DNA from: an uncultured Coriobacteriaceae bacterium
Lineage (GTDB): Bacteria > Actinomycetota > Coriobacteriia > Coriobacteriales > Atopobiaceae
Assembly: GCA_902793195.1 (NCBI GenBank)
Contig: CADBCS010000016.1
Coordinates: 1-64,000, forward strand
Direction: 5' to 3'
Length of the DNA stretch: 64,000 nt
The position numbers and the translations under genes were made by a program. Below are positions 20,082-29,600 of this stretch, piece after piece. Under the pieces are notes generated by a model, which ran no database searches, was not told the DNA's origin, and was given only the letters and a program-made list of their open reading frames with translations. Position 1 is the first letter of the stretch. Each line of letters opens with the position of its first letter.

Positions 20082-20372
20082 CTGACAAAGTGGAAAAAGA
20101 GGGCCGATTTCGGTGGTTTGCTCCACTTTGTCAGTTTGGGGGTAACGTCCAATCTGACAAAACGAAAATAACGGTCGTTTTTTGACTATGAATCTCCACT
20201 TTGTCAGGTCGGTATTCCAAATTTGAATGCTCGCGACCTCTCCAAACCTGCATAAGTGGATACCGCCACCCGCAAACGGCCTCCTTCGCCACTTTGTCAG
20301 GTTCGACCCCCATCCCAAACTGACAAAGTGGCGCGAATCGCCAGAAATGGCCCTCACTTTCCACTTTGTCAG
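20082..20372. repeat. Regular array of four 53-54 nt inverted-repeat units
   Basis: The 12-mer CTGACAAAGTGG and its reverse complement alternate strictly: 20082(+), 20123(-), 20154(+, degenerate), 20196(-), 20248(+, degenerate), 20289(-), 20320(+), 20361(-). Each +/- pair starts 41-42 bp apart and encloses 29-31 nt. Units are separated by 19, 40 and 19 nt. The interiors are related: unit 1 and the reverse complement of unit 4 share GAGGGCC and neighbouring bases. No gene is convincing here; one frame repeats a DKVExEGxFxxFAPLCQF-like peptide by virtue of the repeat. Role unknown: a REP/BIME-like element or a structured RNA. Confidence 0.85.
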
Positions 20373-20480
20373 GTTCGAACAATTCCAAGAGCGTTCGTCA
20401 ACGATACCGAAAACCGCTATTTCGGAAGGGCACAGGAAGAATCCTCAATGCCCTTGCATGCTATGGGATGAGAGAGTCAA

Positions 20481-20513
20481 TTACCGCCACTGGCGGTAAA
20501 ACTATGGCGGTAA
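20481..20513 (+). promoter_or_regulatory. Perfect palindrome plus half-site upstream of the Fic-like remnant
   Basis: TTACCGCCACTGGCGGTAA (20481-20499) has perfect 9-bp arms around one base. A further TGGCGGTAA half-site lies at 20505-20513. The small ORF starts 15 bp later. This looks like an operator for a dimeric repressor left behind when the downstream gene decayed. Confidence 0.5.
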
Positions 20514-20528
20514 TCGTAAGGAGGCTTC

Positions 20529-20678
20529 ATGGGATACGAACCACCATTTCAACGTACCGACGCGATTGACACGCCTTGCATGGAGATTGCCGAACGCATT
20601 GTCGCAGCACTGAAAAGCGAAGGCATTCTCCTGAGGCAAGGGAGCGCTAGATCAGGCGTCTGGATTGTGAGGGAATAG
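20529..20678 (+). pseudogene. 49-codon remnant resembling fused ends of a Fic-family protein
   Basis: ATG at 20529 with a perfect AGGAGG site opens a 49-codon frame. Its start (MGYEPPFQRTDAI) resembles the N-terminus of Fic/DUF4172-type proteins (YxPPFxxTxxI). Its end (LKSEGILLRQGSARSGVWIV) resembles the C-terminal winged-helix motif found at the end of Fic and related regulators. The ~300 residues normally between them are absent, so an internal deletion seems to have fused the two ends. The homology is from pattern memory and moderate. It could still be expressed as a micro-protein. Confidence 0.5.
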
Positions 20679-20742
20679 GCCACAAGTCGCGTGACAATCG
20701 AGACAGGTGCGCTCAGCCGCCGCGCCTGACCCGTACGACTTG

Positions 20743-20800
20743 CCCGTCGGGGACCGTCCCTTTTGGCTGGTCCTCGCCAAAGGGGTCGGTCCCCGACGGG
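20743..20800. terminator. Long imperfect hairpin downstream of def (GGGGACGGTCCC family)
   Basis: CCCGTCGGGGACCG (20743-20756) pairs perfectly with CGGTCCCCGACGGG (20787-20800). CCCTTTTGGC and GCCAAAGGGG extend the stem inward. It lies 4 bp past the def stop and 64 bp past the Fic-like remnant, between convergent genes. It is an inverted pair of the same core found at 5385 and 26548, so it may serve as a bidirectional terminator. Confidence 0.6.
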
Positions 20801-20804
20801 CGGG

Positions 20805-21218
20805 TTAGATCACCACGCCGTTGCAGTGGTCCACCTCGTGCTGGATGGCCTGCGCGACGCGACCCGAGAAGCTCCGCTCAACGGTGCGCAGCGACTGGTC
20901 CTTAAAGGCGACCGTTATCCGCTCGTAGCGCGTGGCCGTGCGCACACCCTCAAGCGAGAGGCAACCCTCCTCGGCTTGGTAGGAGCCCGAAGCCTGCGTT
21001 ACCTCCGGATTGAGCATCACCAGAATGTCGCCACGATCGTCGACCACGGCAATGATGCGCTTGCGCTGGCCGATCATGTTCGCGGCCATGCCCACGCAGG
21101 TCGCCCTGTGCGCCGCGAGCGTGTCTGCGAGGTCCTGTGCGACGGGCAGGTCGGACTCGCTGGCCTCCTCGCTCGGCTGGCGCAGAAAGAAGCGCTTGGT
21201 CATGATGGGTCGTATCAT
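20805..21218 (-). CDS. def: Peptide deformylase
   Basis: A 137-aa metalloenzyme that removes N-formyl from nascent proteins. The three PDF motifs are recognisable in variant form: motif 1 GMAANMIG (canonical GxGLAAxQ, so altered), motif 2 EGCLSLEG (metal-ligand Cys) and motif 3 QHEVDHCNG (HExxH). The protein is shorter than the usual 150-190 aa and belongs to the short, Gram-positive-like class. The ATG at 21218 overlaps the stop of the upstream lipase-like gene (ATGA). The motif-1 changes leave open a specialised deformylase. Confidence 0.85.
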   Translation of the reverse strand: MIRPIMTKRFFLRQPSEEASESDLPVAQDLADTLAAHRATCVGMAANMIGQRKRIIAVVDDRGDILVMLNPEVTQASGSYQAEEGCLSLEGVRTATRYERITVAFKDQSLRTVERSFSGRVAQAIQHEVDHCNGVVI

Positions 21219-22396
21219 CCCATTCCCTCCTTGAGCTTGCGTTTGGCGGCTGGAAGCAAGGCTGTGGGATGCAGGGACGTGGGCAGCAAGGCGCTCAGGT
21301 CCAGCGATGGGCGCGAGGGCACCAGCGTGCGAATCACGTCGCCCACCGCGGTGGTCACGACCTTGCGCCGAGCCGGATCGAGCAACGCAACCGCCGCGAG
21401 CATCCTTGGCACCGTGGTGCGCCAGTTCGCCTTGATGCCGCCCATCGTTGGCTCGCCCGCTGCCCCCAGCACGCTGAACACAGCGTCCACAAAGTCCTCG
21501 CGCTCCTGGTCCGACGCGTTGCTCAGCCATTCGTTGACCGAGGCGTCCACGACGCTCGCGCCCACGCCCAGGCGCTCCTCAAACACGAACTCGCGCCAGT
21601 CGACCTCCCAGGTAAAGGGGTCATGCTGGCTAAAGCCAACGCTGTGGCTGTGCACGATCTTCGCGTCGTGCTCCTGGTTCTCGAATATCATGCCCACGAG
21701 CGACGACTGCGGAATGGTCTTGTCCACGAGCTCGTTTGCCCGGCTCCAGCGAGCATCCGCCATGGTCTTGGCGCTAAAGCCCGGCCCGTCGTGCGAGAAG
21801 CACGTGACCAGGCGTTCGAACGTTGACTCCTGGCACATCACCCCCGCATACACGGCGAGGTTGCCTCCCTTTGAGTGACCGCCACACCAGAGGCGTCCCT
21901 CGGTGCGCTCGGCCACGTGCTCCAGATAGCGCACGGCCGCGACCTGCGACGGCACCGCCGACTTGAACGCCATGTTAAAGTCCTCCTTCCATCCCACCAC
22001 GGTGTTGTCGGTCCCCCGGTAGGCGACAAACGTCGAGCGTGGTCCCAGATGGAAGGTCATCGCCGAGAACTGCTGCTCGGCGATCTTGTTCGTGCGCGAC
22101 TCGTAGTCGCTTACGGTCACGTCGCGAAAGCGTGGGCTTGCTGCCAGCACCCCCAACAGCTCGACCGAGCTCTGTGGGTCGGTGAGCCTGCCGCACATGG
22201 GAGAGAACCAATCCGCACGATTGAGCTCCTTTATGGGCATGCCATCCTGCCCATACGAGGCGACCACGTCCCGCGGAAGCCGAAAGTAGGCGAGCCACGA
22301 CAGCACCAGGCTGTCCACGCGGCATACGTCGCGCTGCTCGAACGTGTCGAGCTGCGTGCGCGCGTAGTCGATTATGTTGCTGTAGTAGCGTGGCAT
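21215..22396 (-). CDS. DUF2974 (Mbeg1-like) alpha/beta-hydrolase
   Basis: A 393-aa cytoplasmic protein with the DUF2974 features: an N-terminal YYSNIIDYARTQLDTFEQ-like helix, FVAYRGTDNTVVGWKEDFNMAF, and the nucleophile elbow GHSKGGNLAVY. NHDGPGF is replaced here by SHDGPGF. This family resembles class-3 lipases, but the natural substrate is unknown. The ATG at 22396 has GGGAGG six bases upstream. It overlaps def by 4 bp, an association without an obvious biochemical reason. Confidence 0.88.
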   Translation of the reverse strand: MPRYYSNIIDYARTQLDTFEQRDVCRVDSLVLSWLAYFRLPRDVVASYGQDGMPIKELNRADWFSPMCGRLTDPQSSVELLGVLAASPRFRDVTVSDYESRTNKIAEQQFSAMTFHLGPRSTFVAYRGTDNTVVGWKEDFNMAFKSAVPSQVAAVRYLEHVAERTEGRLWCGGHSKGGNLAVYAGVMCQESTFERLVTCFSHDGPGFSAKTMADARWSRANELVDKTIPQSSLVGMIFENQEHDAKIVHSHSVGFSQHDPFTWEVDWREFVFEERLGVGASVVDASVNEWLSNASDQEREDFVDAVFSVLGAAGEPTMGGIKANWRTTVPRMLAAVALLDPARRKVVTTAVGDVIRTLVPSRPSLDLSALLPTSLHPTALLPAAKRKLKEGMG

Positions 22397-22472
22397 CTGG
22401 CCTCCCGCAAGAACGCTGGGCACCGACCGTCCCTCGTATCGCCCGGGACAAGGAGGTGGCCCGTCCGTCTCG

Positions 22473-24674
22473 TCAGTACTTCTTGCGCGCGCGGTAAGGT
22501 CGGCGACGGGCGTAGTCGCTGCCCTTGCGCGCGTTCTTCTTGAGTGAGCGCATCACGTCGTCGGATGACTTTCCCTCCACCATGCCCTTGAGCTCCACCA
22601 GCTGGTCGCGCGCCTTTGCGGCCCGCTCGAAGTCCATGGCGTCCGCGGCGGCACCCATCTCCTCCTCCAGGCTGGCGATGATGCGCATCACCTCGTCGCG
22701 CGGCAGGCGGGAAAGCTCGTTGGCCACCTCCTCGGCAGTGGTGGGCGTCACGAACTCGCCGTGCATGCCCTCGCGCTTCTTGTCGTCGAGCGTCGCCGTG
22801 GCCTCCTGGATGAAGCTCGTGATGTCGTTGATGGCCTTGCGCACGCTACGCGGCTCTATGCCATGCTCCTCGTTGAAGGCCTCCTGGAGGGAGCGGCGAC
22901 GGCGCGTCTCGTCGATGGCTATGCGCATGGAGTCGGTCACCTCGTCCGCATACATGATGACCTCGCCGCTCACGTTGCGCGCGGCGCGGCCCATGGTCTG
23001 GATGAGGGAGCGCCGGTTGCGCAGGAACCCCTCCTTGTCGGCGTCGAGAATCGCCACCAGCGACACCTCGGGGATGTCCAAGCCCTCGCGCAGCAGGTTG
23101 ATGCCCACCAGCACGTCGATCTTGCCCTCGCGCAGCTCGCGGATGATGTCCACGCGCTCGAGCGTCGCGGTGTCGGAGTGCATGTAGTTCACGCGCACGC
23201 CCTCGTCGAGAAGGTGGTCGGTGAGGTCCTCGGCCATGCGCTTGGTGAGGGTCGTCACAAGCACGCGCTCCTTGCGCGCCGTGCGCTCGCGAATCTCGTC
23301 CATGAGGTCGTCTATCTGGCCGCGCACGGGGCGCACGTCGATCTTGGGGTCGAGCAGGCCCGTGGGACGGATGATCTGCTCCACCAGCTGCTGGGTGACG
23401 CGCTCCTCGTAGTCACCGGGCGTCGCGGAGACGTAGATGAACTGCGGAACGCGGCTCTCGAACTCGTCGAAGCGCAGCGGTCGGTTGTCGAGCGCCGAAG
23501 GCAGACGGAACCCGTGCTCCACCAGCGTCACCTTGCGCGAGCGGTCACCCTCGTGCATGCCGCGTATCTGGGGAACCGTCACGTGGCTCTCGTCGATGAT
23601 GCACAGCATGTCCGACGGGAAGTAATCAATGAGCGTGTAGGGAGGCTCCCCGGGCCGGCGCCCGTCCAGGTGCCGCGAGTAGTTCTCGATGCCAGAGCAA
23701 AAGCCCATGTTCTCGAGCATCTCGAGGTCGTAGCCCGTTCTTTGCGCGAGGCGCTGGGCCTCCAGGATCATGTCGTTGTCCCTGAGCTCGGCCACGCGCG
23801 TCTCGAGCTCGTCGCTTATGGTGTGAAGGGCGTGGGTGATCTTGGGACGCTCCGTCACGTAGTGGGAGGCCGGCCAGATGGGGATCGCGTCGTACTCGCG
23901 CACGACCTCGCCGGTCACGGCGCTGATCTCGGCGATGAGCTCCACCTCGTCGCCAAAGAAGCCAATGCGCAGGGGGTTCTCGGCATACGGCGGGAACACG
24001 TCCACGGTGTCTCCGCGCACCCGGAACATGCCGCGCTGCAGGGCCACGTCGTTGCGGTCGTACTGTATGTCAATGAGGTCGCGAATGAGGTCGTCGCGCT
24101 CAAGCGGAACGTCCTTGCTCACGTTGGGCGCCAGTCCCGCATAGTCCTGAGGGCTACCGATGCCATAGATGCAGCTCACCGATGCGACGACGATCACGTC
24201 GCGGCGAGAGAGCAAACTCGAGGTGGCCTGATGGCGCAGCTTCTCGACCTCCTCGTTTATGGAGGCGTCCTTCTCGATGAAGGTGTCGGTCTGCGGGACA
24301 TAGGCCTCGGGCTGGTAGTAGTCGTAGTAGCTCACGAAGTACACCACGCAGTTGTTGGGAAACAGCTCGCGCATCTCGCTTGCCACCTGGGCCGCGAGCG
24401 TCTTGTTGGGCTCCATGATGAGCGTGGGCTTGTTGACGGCCTCGATGGTCTTGGCCATCGAGAAGGTCTTGCCCGAACCAGTGACGCCCATGAGGGTCTG
24501 GTAGCGCAACCCCTCGCGCACGCCCTCTGCGAGCTTGGAGATAGCCTGGGGCTGGTCGCCCGCAGGCTCGTAGGGAGCCACGACCTCAAGCCGCTCGTCA
24601 CCGTGCTCGATGCCAAAGCGACGCAACTCCGCGCCCACGCGCTCCCGTGTGTGTCCCACGTCCTGCGACCCCAT
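22473..24674 (-). CDS. uvrB: Excinuclease ABC subunit B
   Basis: A 733-aa helicase-like damage-verification subunit that receives DNA from UvrA and recruits UvrC. Motifs: Walker A GVTGSGKT, the beta-hairpin region [18 protein letters not shown], the [15 protein letters not shown] segment, QTMGRAARN and a C-terminal UVR domain ([20 protein letters not shown]). A Lys/Arg-rich tail follows. ATG at 24674 after AAAAGAGGGGTC. A minus-strand TATACT lies at 24719-24714. I see no LexA box in the ~120 bp upstream, unlike uvrA. Confidence 0.97.
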   Translation of the reverse strand: MGSQDVGHTRERVGAELRRFGIEHGDERLEVVAPYEPAGDQPQAISKLAEGVREGLRYQTLMGVTGSGKTFSMAKTIEAVNKPTLIMEPNKTLAAQVASEMRELFPNNCVVYFVSYYDYYQPEAYVPQTDTFIEKDASINEEVEKLRHQATSSLLSRRDVIVVASVSCIYGIGSPQDYAGLAPNVSKDVPLERDDLIRDLIDIQYDRNDVALQRGMFRVRGDTVDVFPPYAENPLRIGFFGDEVELIAEISAVTGEVVREYDAIPIWPASHYVTERPKITHALHTISDELETRVAELRDNDMILEAQRLAQRTGYDLEMLENMGFCSGIENYSRHLDGRRPGEPPYTLIDYFPSDMLCIIDESHVTVPQIRGMHEGDRSRKVTLVEHGFRLPSALDNRPLRFDEFESRVPQFIYVSATPGDYEERVTQQLVEQIIRPTGLLDPKIDVRPVRGQIDDLMDEIRERTARKERVLVTTLTKRMAEDLTDHLLDEGVRVNYMHSDTATLERVDIIRELREGKIDVLVGINLLREGLDIPEVSLVAILDADKEGFLRNRRSLIQTMGRAARNVSGEVIMYADEVTDSMRIAIDETRRRRSLQEAFNEEHGIEPRSVRKAINDITSFIQEATATLDDKKREGMHGEFVTPTTAEEVANELSRLPRDEVMRIIASLEEEMGAAADAMDFERAAKARDQLVELKGMVEGKSSDDVMRSLKKNARKGSDYARRRPYRARKKY

Positions 24675-24797
24675 GACCCCTCTTTTCGCAGCCGATGCCC
24701 GCAAGTCGCACACAGTATAGCAGGACGCCTCCGAGCGACTGTGCCCGGAGGCGCCCCGGCATGCGGCGGTGATTTGCGACCGAACGACCCTCGTGAC

Positions 24798-25430
24798 CTA
24801 CTTTGTGCTCATTCCGTCGGGATAGTACTGCTGGTACTGGTTGAACGCCTCGTTGACGCGCTCAAGATAATGCCGTGTCTCGGGATACGTGATGGAGTCG
24901 GCAAACGAGCTGGGATCGTCACCCGACGACCGCCAACCCTCGACGGTGCCCAGGCCGGCGTTGTATGCGGCAATCACCTCGTCGCTCGTCGCGAGGTTGG
25001 ACTGCAGATAGCTGAGGTAAGCCGTGCCGTACTCGATGTTGGTGGCCGGGTCGGTGAGGTCGCTCGGGTTGTAGGTCTTGTTGTCGACGAGCTCCATCTC
25101 CGAGACCGTCTTGGCGGTGTCGGGCATGATCTGCATGAGCCCAACCGCCCCGGCCCGGCTCTGCGCCAGCTCGTTCCAGCCGGACTCGCACCGGATGACG
25201 GCCGCGACGAGATGCGCGTCCACGCCGTGTCTCGCTGCCGCGTCGTCTATGCGCTCCGCGTAGCTCACGGGGAAGAACAGGCTGCGCACCAGATTCTTGG
25301 GCAGATATCCCACGCTGAGCGACAGCGTCACCAGCACGATCATTGCGGCGAGGGGTATTGCGCGATACCATCGCCAGAAGTGTGTGTTGCCCGTTGCGAT
25401 TCTCGTTACGTTTTGCACTCTGCACTCCAT
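24798..25430 (-). CDS. Membrane-anchored lytic transglycosylase (SLT domain)
   Basis: A 210-aa protein with one N-terminal membrane anchor (IPLAAMIVLVTLSLSVGYL, about residues 25-43) and an SLT/lysozyme-like domain. The catalytic Glu lies in CESGWNELAQSRAGAVGLMQ, followed by IMPDTA, NIEYGTAYLSYL and AAYNAGLGTV. It cleaves the MurNAc-GlcNAc bond of peptidoglycan outside the membrane. The start ATG lies 2 bp after the coaE stop, so the two are co-transcribed. The upstream open extension overlaps coaE and was excluded. Confidence 0.9.
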   Translation of the reverse strand: MECRVQNVTRIATGNTHFWRWYRAIPLAAMIVLVTLSLSVGYLPKNLVRSLFFPVSYAERIDDAAARHGVDAHLVAAVIRCESGWNELAQSRAGAVGLMQIMPDTAKTVSEMELVDNKTYNPSDLTDPATNIEYGTAYLSYLQSNLATSDEVIAAYNAGLGTVEGWRSSGDDPSSFADSITYPETRHYLERVNEAFNQYQQYYPDGMSTK

Positions 25431-25432
25431 TC

Positions 25433-26020
25433 TCAAGACGAGTGTCCGCGCCACCACGCGTCCACCTTGTCGCGCAGCTCCGCCTCGTCTCCTTCGTTGT
25501 CCATCACGACCGTCGCGCGCGAGCGCAGGTAGGCGTCGGACGCCTGCCGGCTCACGCGTCGGTCGAAGTCGTTCTCGTCCATGCCACGCGCCACCGCGCG
25601 CTCGCGTCTCGTCTGCACGGGGCACGTCACGCACACCACCTCGTCTGCCATGGGCAGCAGGTCCTCCACACGATCGAGGAGCGGAATCTCCACCACCACG
25701 ACGTCGCAGCCGTCCGCCTCCTCCAGCCTCCGCGCGAGCCGCGCGCGAATGTGCGGGTGCATGATGGCCTCGAGCCGCCTGGTATCCTGCGACGTGGCAA
25801 ACGCACGCGACGCCAACACGTCACGACGCAGGGCCCCCGCATCGTCAAGCACGTCCTCGCCAAAGGCCCGGGCCAGCTCGGCGCATGCCTCATCTCCCGG
25901 TCGCGTTATCTCTCTGGACACCTCGTCCAAGTCTATGACGCGGGCTCCGAGTCCGGCGAGCGCACGGGACACCGTCGATTTGCCCGACGCGATGCCACCA
26001 CACAAAAAGACCGTGTGCAC
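25433..26020 (-). CDS. coaE: Dephospho-CoA kinase
   Basis: A 195-aa kinase for the last step of coenzyme A biosynthesis. It has the P-loop GGIASGKSTVSRALAGLG at the N-terminus, the substrate-binding IDLDEVSREI, and the LIDR-like HPHIRARL segment. DVVVVEIPLLDR is the Walker B-like strand. It uses a GTG start (MHTVFL) behind GGGGGGAAAC. It sits between the zinc-ribbon membrane gene (15 bp upstream) and the lytic transglycosylase (2 bp downstream). Confidence 0.94.
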   Translation of the reverse strand: MHTVFLCGGIASGKSTVSRALAGLGARVIDLDEVSREITRPGDEACAELARAFGEDVLDDAGALRRDVLASRAFATSQDTRRLEAIMHPHIRARLARRLEEADGCDVVVVEIPLLDRVEDLLPMADEVVCVTCPVQTRRERAVARGMDENDFDRRVSRQASDAYLRSRATVVMDNEGDEAELRDKVDAWWRGHSS

Positions 26021-26035
26021 GTTTCCCCCCGCGCC

Positions 26036-26446
26036 CTATGTACGCGCCTCGAACTTGTTGTGGCAGCTCGGACACGTGATGCGCAGCTTGCCCTTCTTGC
26101 GGGGCACGCGCACGCGCTGTCCGCACTCGGGACACTTGAGGTGCTTGTAGTCGCGCGACTCCGCGACGGCAGCCGCCGGGTTGCGCAGCCAGCGTGCAAG
26201 AGGGCCGAAGAGCCCCACGAACGTCTCGTTCTCACTCTCGCGCGCCTCGAGGTTCTTTGACACGACGCGCCAGCATGCGTACACGATGAGCGCGAGGGCC
26301 ACGATGCTCAGGAACAGCGTGTGCAGAAAGAGGTTGATGATGAGGATGATAAAGGACACGATGGTGCAAAACGTACCGAGCTCGTCTCCTCCGTTGCGTC
26401 CCTGCATCCATGTAGCGACGTTGCGCTGAAAGTCACCTTTGGCCAT
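26036..26446 (-). CDS. Small membrane protein with C-terminal zinc ribbon
   Basis: A 136-aa protein. Two adjacent hydrophobic segments (about residues 28-60) form a hairpin in the membrane. The C-terminal half carries a zinc ribbon: CPECGQRVRVPRKKG then CPSCHNKF. Start ATG after TAGGAGGCTCAC. It leads the coaE-transglycosylase operon. Function unknown; zinc-ribbon membrane proteins of this shape are common in Coriobacteriia and may sense or bind a partner. Confidence 0.8.
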   Translation of the reverse strand: MAKGDFQRNVATWMQGRNGGDELGTFCTIVSFIILIINLFLHTLFLSIVALALIVYACWRVVSKNLEARESENETFVGLFGPLARWLRNPAAAVAESRDYKHLKCPECGQRVRVPRKKGKLRITCPSCHNKFEART

Positions 26447-26547
26447 GTGAGCCTCCTACCAGAAGTTTTGAAAGGAAAGTATACCCCTTGGACCGGACGG
26501 CGATGCAAAGCTCAATCCGACGCACATACTTACCATGCAAGACCATC

Positions 26548-26640
26548 CCGTCGGGGACGGTCCCTTCCGGACGGTGACTGGTCCGACGGGGACGGTCCCT
26601 TCCGGACGGTGACTGGTCCGTCGGGGACGGTCCCTTTTGG
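26548..26640. repeat. Three tandem 35-bp GGGGACGGTCCC-family repeats
   Basis: Units start at 26548, 26583 and 26618, exactly 35 bp apart. Each reads CCGTCGGGGACGGTCCCTTC (A for T in the second); the third diverges after GGTCCCTT. They lie just downstream of the helicase stop at 26661. This is the longest run of the family in the window. Confidence 0.85.
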
Positions 26641-26660
26641 GACAGTGCGTGTTGGATGGG

Positions 26661-29600
26661 CTAGCCGAGCAGTTCCTCGAGGTCCTCGCGCGTGAGCGAT
26701 GCGAGCGACAAGCCCGAGGTCTCGCCCGACACAACGGCGTCGGCCAGCTGTGTCTTGGCGCGCTGGAGCTCGAGTATGCGCTCCTCGATGGTGTTGGTCG
26801 CAATGAGCTGGTACACCGCGACGTCCTTGGTCTGGCCAATGCGGTGGGCGCGGTCCGTCGCCTGGTTCTGCGCGGCCGCATTCCACCACGGGTCGGCATG
26901 CACCACGGCAGACGCGCCGGTTAGGTTGAGCCCGGTGCCTCCCGCCTTGAGCGAGATGAGGAACACGGGCGTGTCGTCGCCGTTGAACTGGTCCACCAGC
27001 TCGACCCGTCGCTGCTTGGGCGTGCTTCCCACGATCTGGCAAAAGGCGATGTCACGCTCCCGCAACCGGTGTGCCACGATGGCAAGGTAGCTCGTGAACT
27101 GCGAGAACACCAGGGTCTTCTGCCCCGCGTCCGCCAGGCGCTCGACGAGGGTGAGCAGGGCGTCGGTCTTTGCGGAGCCGCCCTGGTAGTCCTCGAAGAC
27201 CAGGTGCGGATCGCAGCAGATCTGTCGCAGGCGCGTGAGACCTGCCAGTATCTGCAGCTTGCGGGTACCAAAGGCGTCATCCGAGCCGTCGAGCACCTGC
27301 CCACGCAGCTCGAGCACCTGTGCCTCGTAGACACGTCGCTGCTCCTGTTCGAGCCGCACCCTCACGACCCGCTCGATCTTGTCGGGCAGCTCGCGCATCA
27401 CGTCCCGCTTGGTCCTCCTCAGCACGAACGGGCCGATGGCGGTGCCCAGACGTCGAGACACCTCCTCGTCCCCCTCCATAATCGGCCGCTCATACCGCTC
27501 GCGAAAGCTCTCGTAGGGACCCAGCAGTCCCGGCATGAGAAAGTCGAACACGCTCCAGAGCTCCGACAGGCGGTTCTCCACCGGGGTCCCCGTGAGTGCG
27601 AAGCGATTGCGCGACCGCAGGGACTTGACCGCCTGCGCCGTCTGCGTCTCGTGGTTCTTTACATACTGCGCCTCGTCGAGCACCACGCTCCACAGCTTCA
27701 TGCCGGCGTAGGAGCCCACATCACGCCTGAGCAGGTCGTACGACGTGATGAGGACGTCGACGTCTGTTCGCGACAACAGCTCCTGCCGCTCCTGCGCCGT
27801 CCCGGCCACGGCGCACGCCATGAGCTGGGGGGCGAACTTCTCGAGCTCGGCGGCCCAGTTGTACACGAGCGACGCCGGGCAAACCACCAGCGAGGGGCCT
27901 GTGGCGCGCGCCTCGTGCCGGCGGGCAACGAGCAGCGAGATGAGCTGCACGGACTTTCCCAACCCCATCTCGTCGGCGAGGATTCCTCCCAACCCCAGGT
28001 CCACGAGACCGCTGAGCCAGCGATACCCGTCCACCTGATACGGACGCAGCACGCCCTCCAGGCCGCCGGGCACCTCGTATGCCCCAAGGTCCACGCTCCG
28101 GATGCGCTCCAGATAGGCCTCGACCGAGCCGTCCAGGCCACGAGTGCCAAGCGCGGGCTCGAGCGTGAGCATTCTGTAGGCCGGCACCGACACGGAACCG
28201 GTTGCGACCTGGGCGGAGCTGAGGCCGAGCTCCTGGGCGACGAGCCCCGCCTCGGTCACGTCCACCTTGGACAGCTCCACGAACGACCCGTCTGCCAGCC
28301 TATGGTAGCGGCGCCTGAGCCGATAGCTCTCCAACAGACCGGCCAGCTCGCTCTTGTCGGCACCCTCCACCTCGAACGTGACGTCGAGAAGGTGAGACGC
28401 AACCGACAGCCCGACGCGCACGCGGGGACGCGCCTTGGACCGCAGCGCGTCGAACGACGGTGTGGTAAAGACCGTACCCAGCCGCTGCAAGGCCAAGACG
28501 CCCTCGAAGACCAGTCTCGCCAGCGTCTCTCCCGAGGCGTGGGAGACCATGGAGGCATGGGCGGACACCTGCGGGAAGAGCCGGCGCGCAGCCTCTCGCC
28601 CCCTCGCCTCGGCCCGCAGATCGCGCACCAACCCCTGTTCTGTGGCCACCTGCCGCCGATGCGACTGCACGAGCGGCACGCGCACCGACCCATACCGCGC
28701 GAACGGCATGCACGTTACGCCGCCTTGCGTTCGGTCCAGGTAGAACTGCAGCTCGCAGGGTGCCGGGCGCAGCGCGTCGAGCTCCGGGGGCACATGGACC
28801 TCCACCGCCTCCTCGAGGTCGGGCAGCACCGTGGCGCAGAACGCGGGGGCGTCGGCCCTCGACACGCGCAGCTGTCCGTCCACGCCACCAAGCACCGCCG
28901 ACAGCGTCTCGGCATGCGCACCCAGGCGGTCTGTGCATAGATACAGGCGACGCGCGTCCCATGCGTACAGGCGACCGCCGCAGCAGACAACCGCAAGGTC
29001 CTCGTCGTGCTCGATCCCAAAGGTGCCGTCGTCCTGCGAGGCGAGGGACACCGAGACGTGCGGATCCTCCTCCACCACGCGCAGCGCGCGTGCGTCGGCC
29101 CCATCGCCGGAGCTCAGGTGCTCGAACCGAATCTCGTCGCCCACGTAGCACGCAAGGAGATCCTCGAGCTCGGGCAACGAGAGGTGCAGGTCCTTGGCCG
29201 GCAGCGCAGGGGCGCCAAACGCGCCGCGCCCGGTCACCCGCTCGTAGGAGTAGGCCCTCCTATTGCGTATCGCCCGCACCAGCACGTCCGCCACCGCACG
29301 ACCCCGCGGCGTGAATGCCTGGTCGTCGTGCACGAACGCCAGGTTCTTTCCATACGAGTAGAAGGACTTGCCCTCGATGCAGGTCACGAAGTCCGTTATG
29401 GACGCCATGGCGTAGGAGCCCCTGGAGCCCTTGAGCCTAAAGCGTGCCCCGAAGCCCACCTCGTAGGTGAGGATGAGGTCCAGGTCGACGCTCTGCGGCA
29501 CTGCCTCCGTCGAGACGCCATCCACCTCCGCCGCCATCTCGCACCCACGCTCGATGAGCCGTGCCAGCGGCCGGGAGGTGGGGGCGTCCTCGGAGGCCTC

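Noticed and set aside
18027..20357. A 776-codon minus-strand frame covering the two FAD genes and the hairpin array
   Set aside because: Most of it is antisense to confirmed flavoproteins. Its repeated LTKWR-like peptides come from the DNA repeats at 20082-20372.
20082..20372. CRISPR array
   Set aside because: Repeats alternate in orientation, are only 12 bp, and the intervening sequences are related to each other; no cas gene is present.
20300..20386. tRNA gene suggested by GGTTCGA sequences
   Set aside because: The neighbouring bases do not form acceptor, D or anticodon stems; the matches come from the linker sequences of the repeat array.
22761..25532. A 923-codon open frame antisense to uvrB and the lytic transglycosylase
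   Set aside because: Same GC-driven artefact; it crosses two real genes and shows no domain pattern.
26548..26640. CRISPR array of 35-bp repeats
   Set aside because: The units abut without spacers; they are direct repeats of the GGGGACGGTCCC family.
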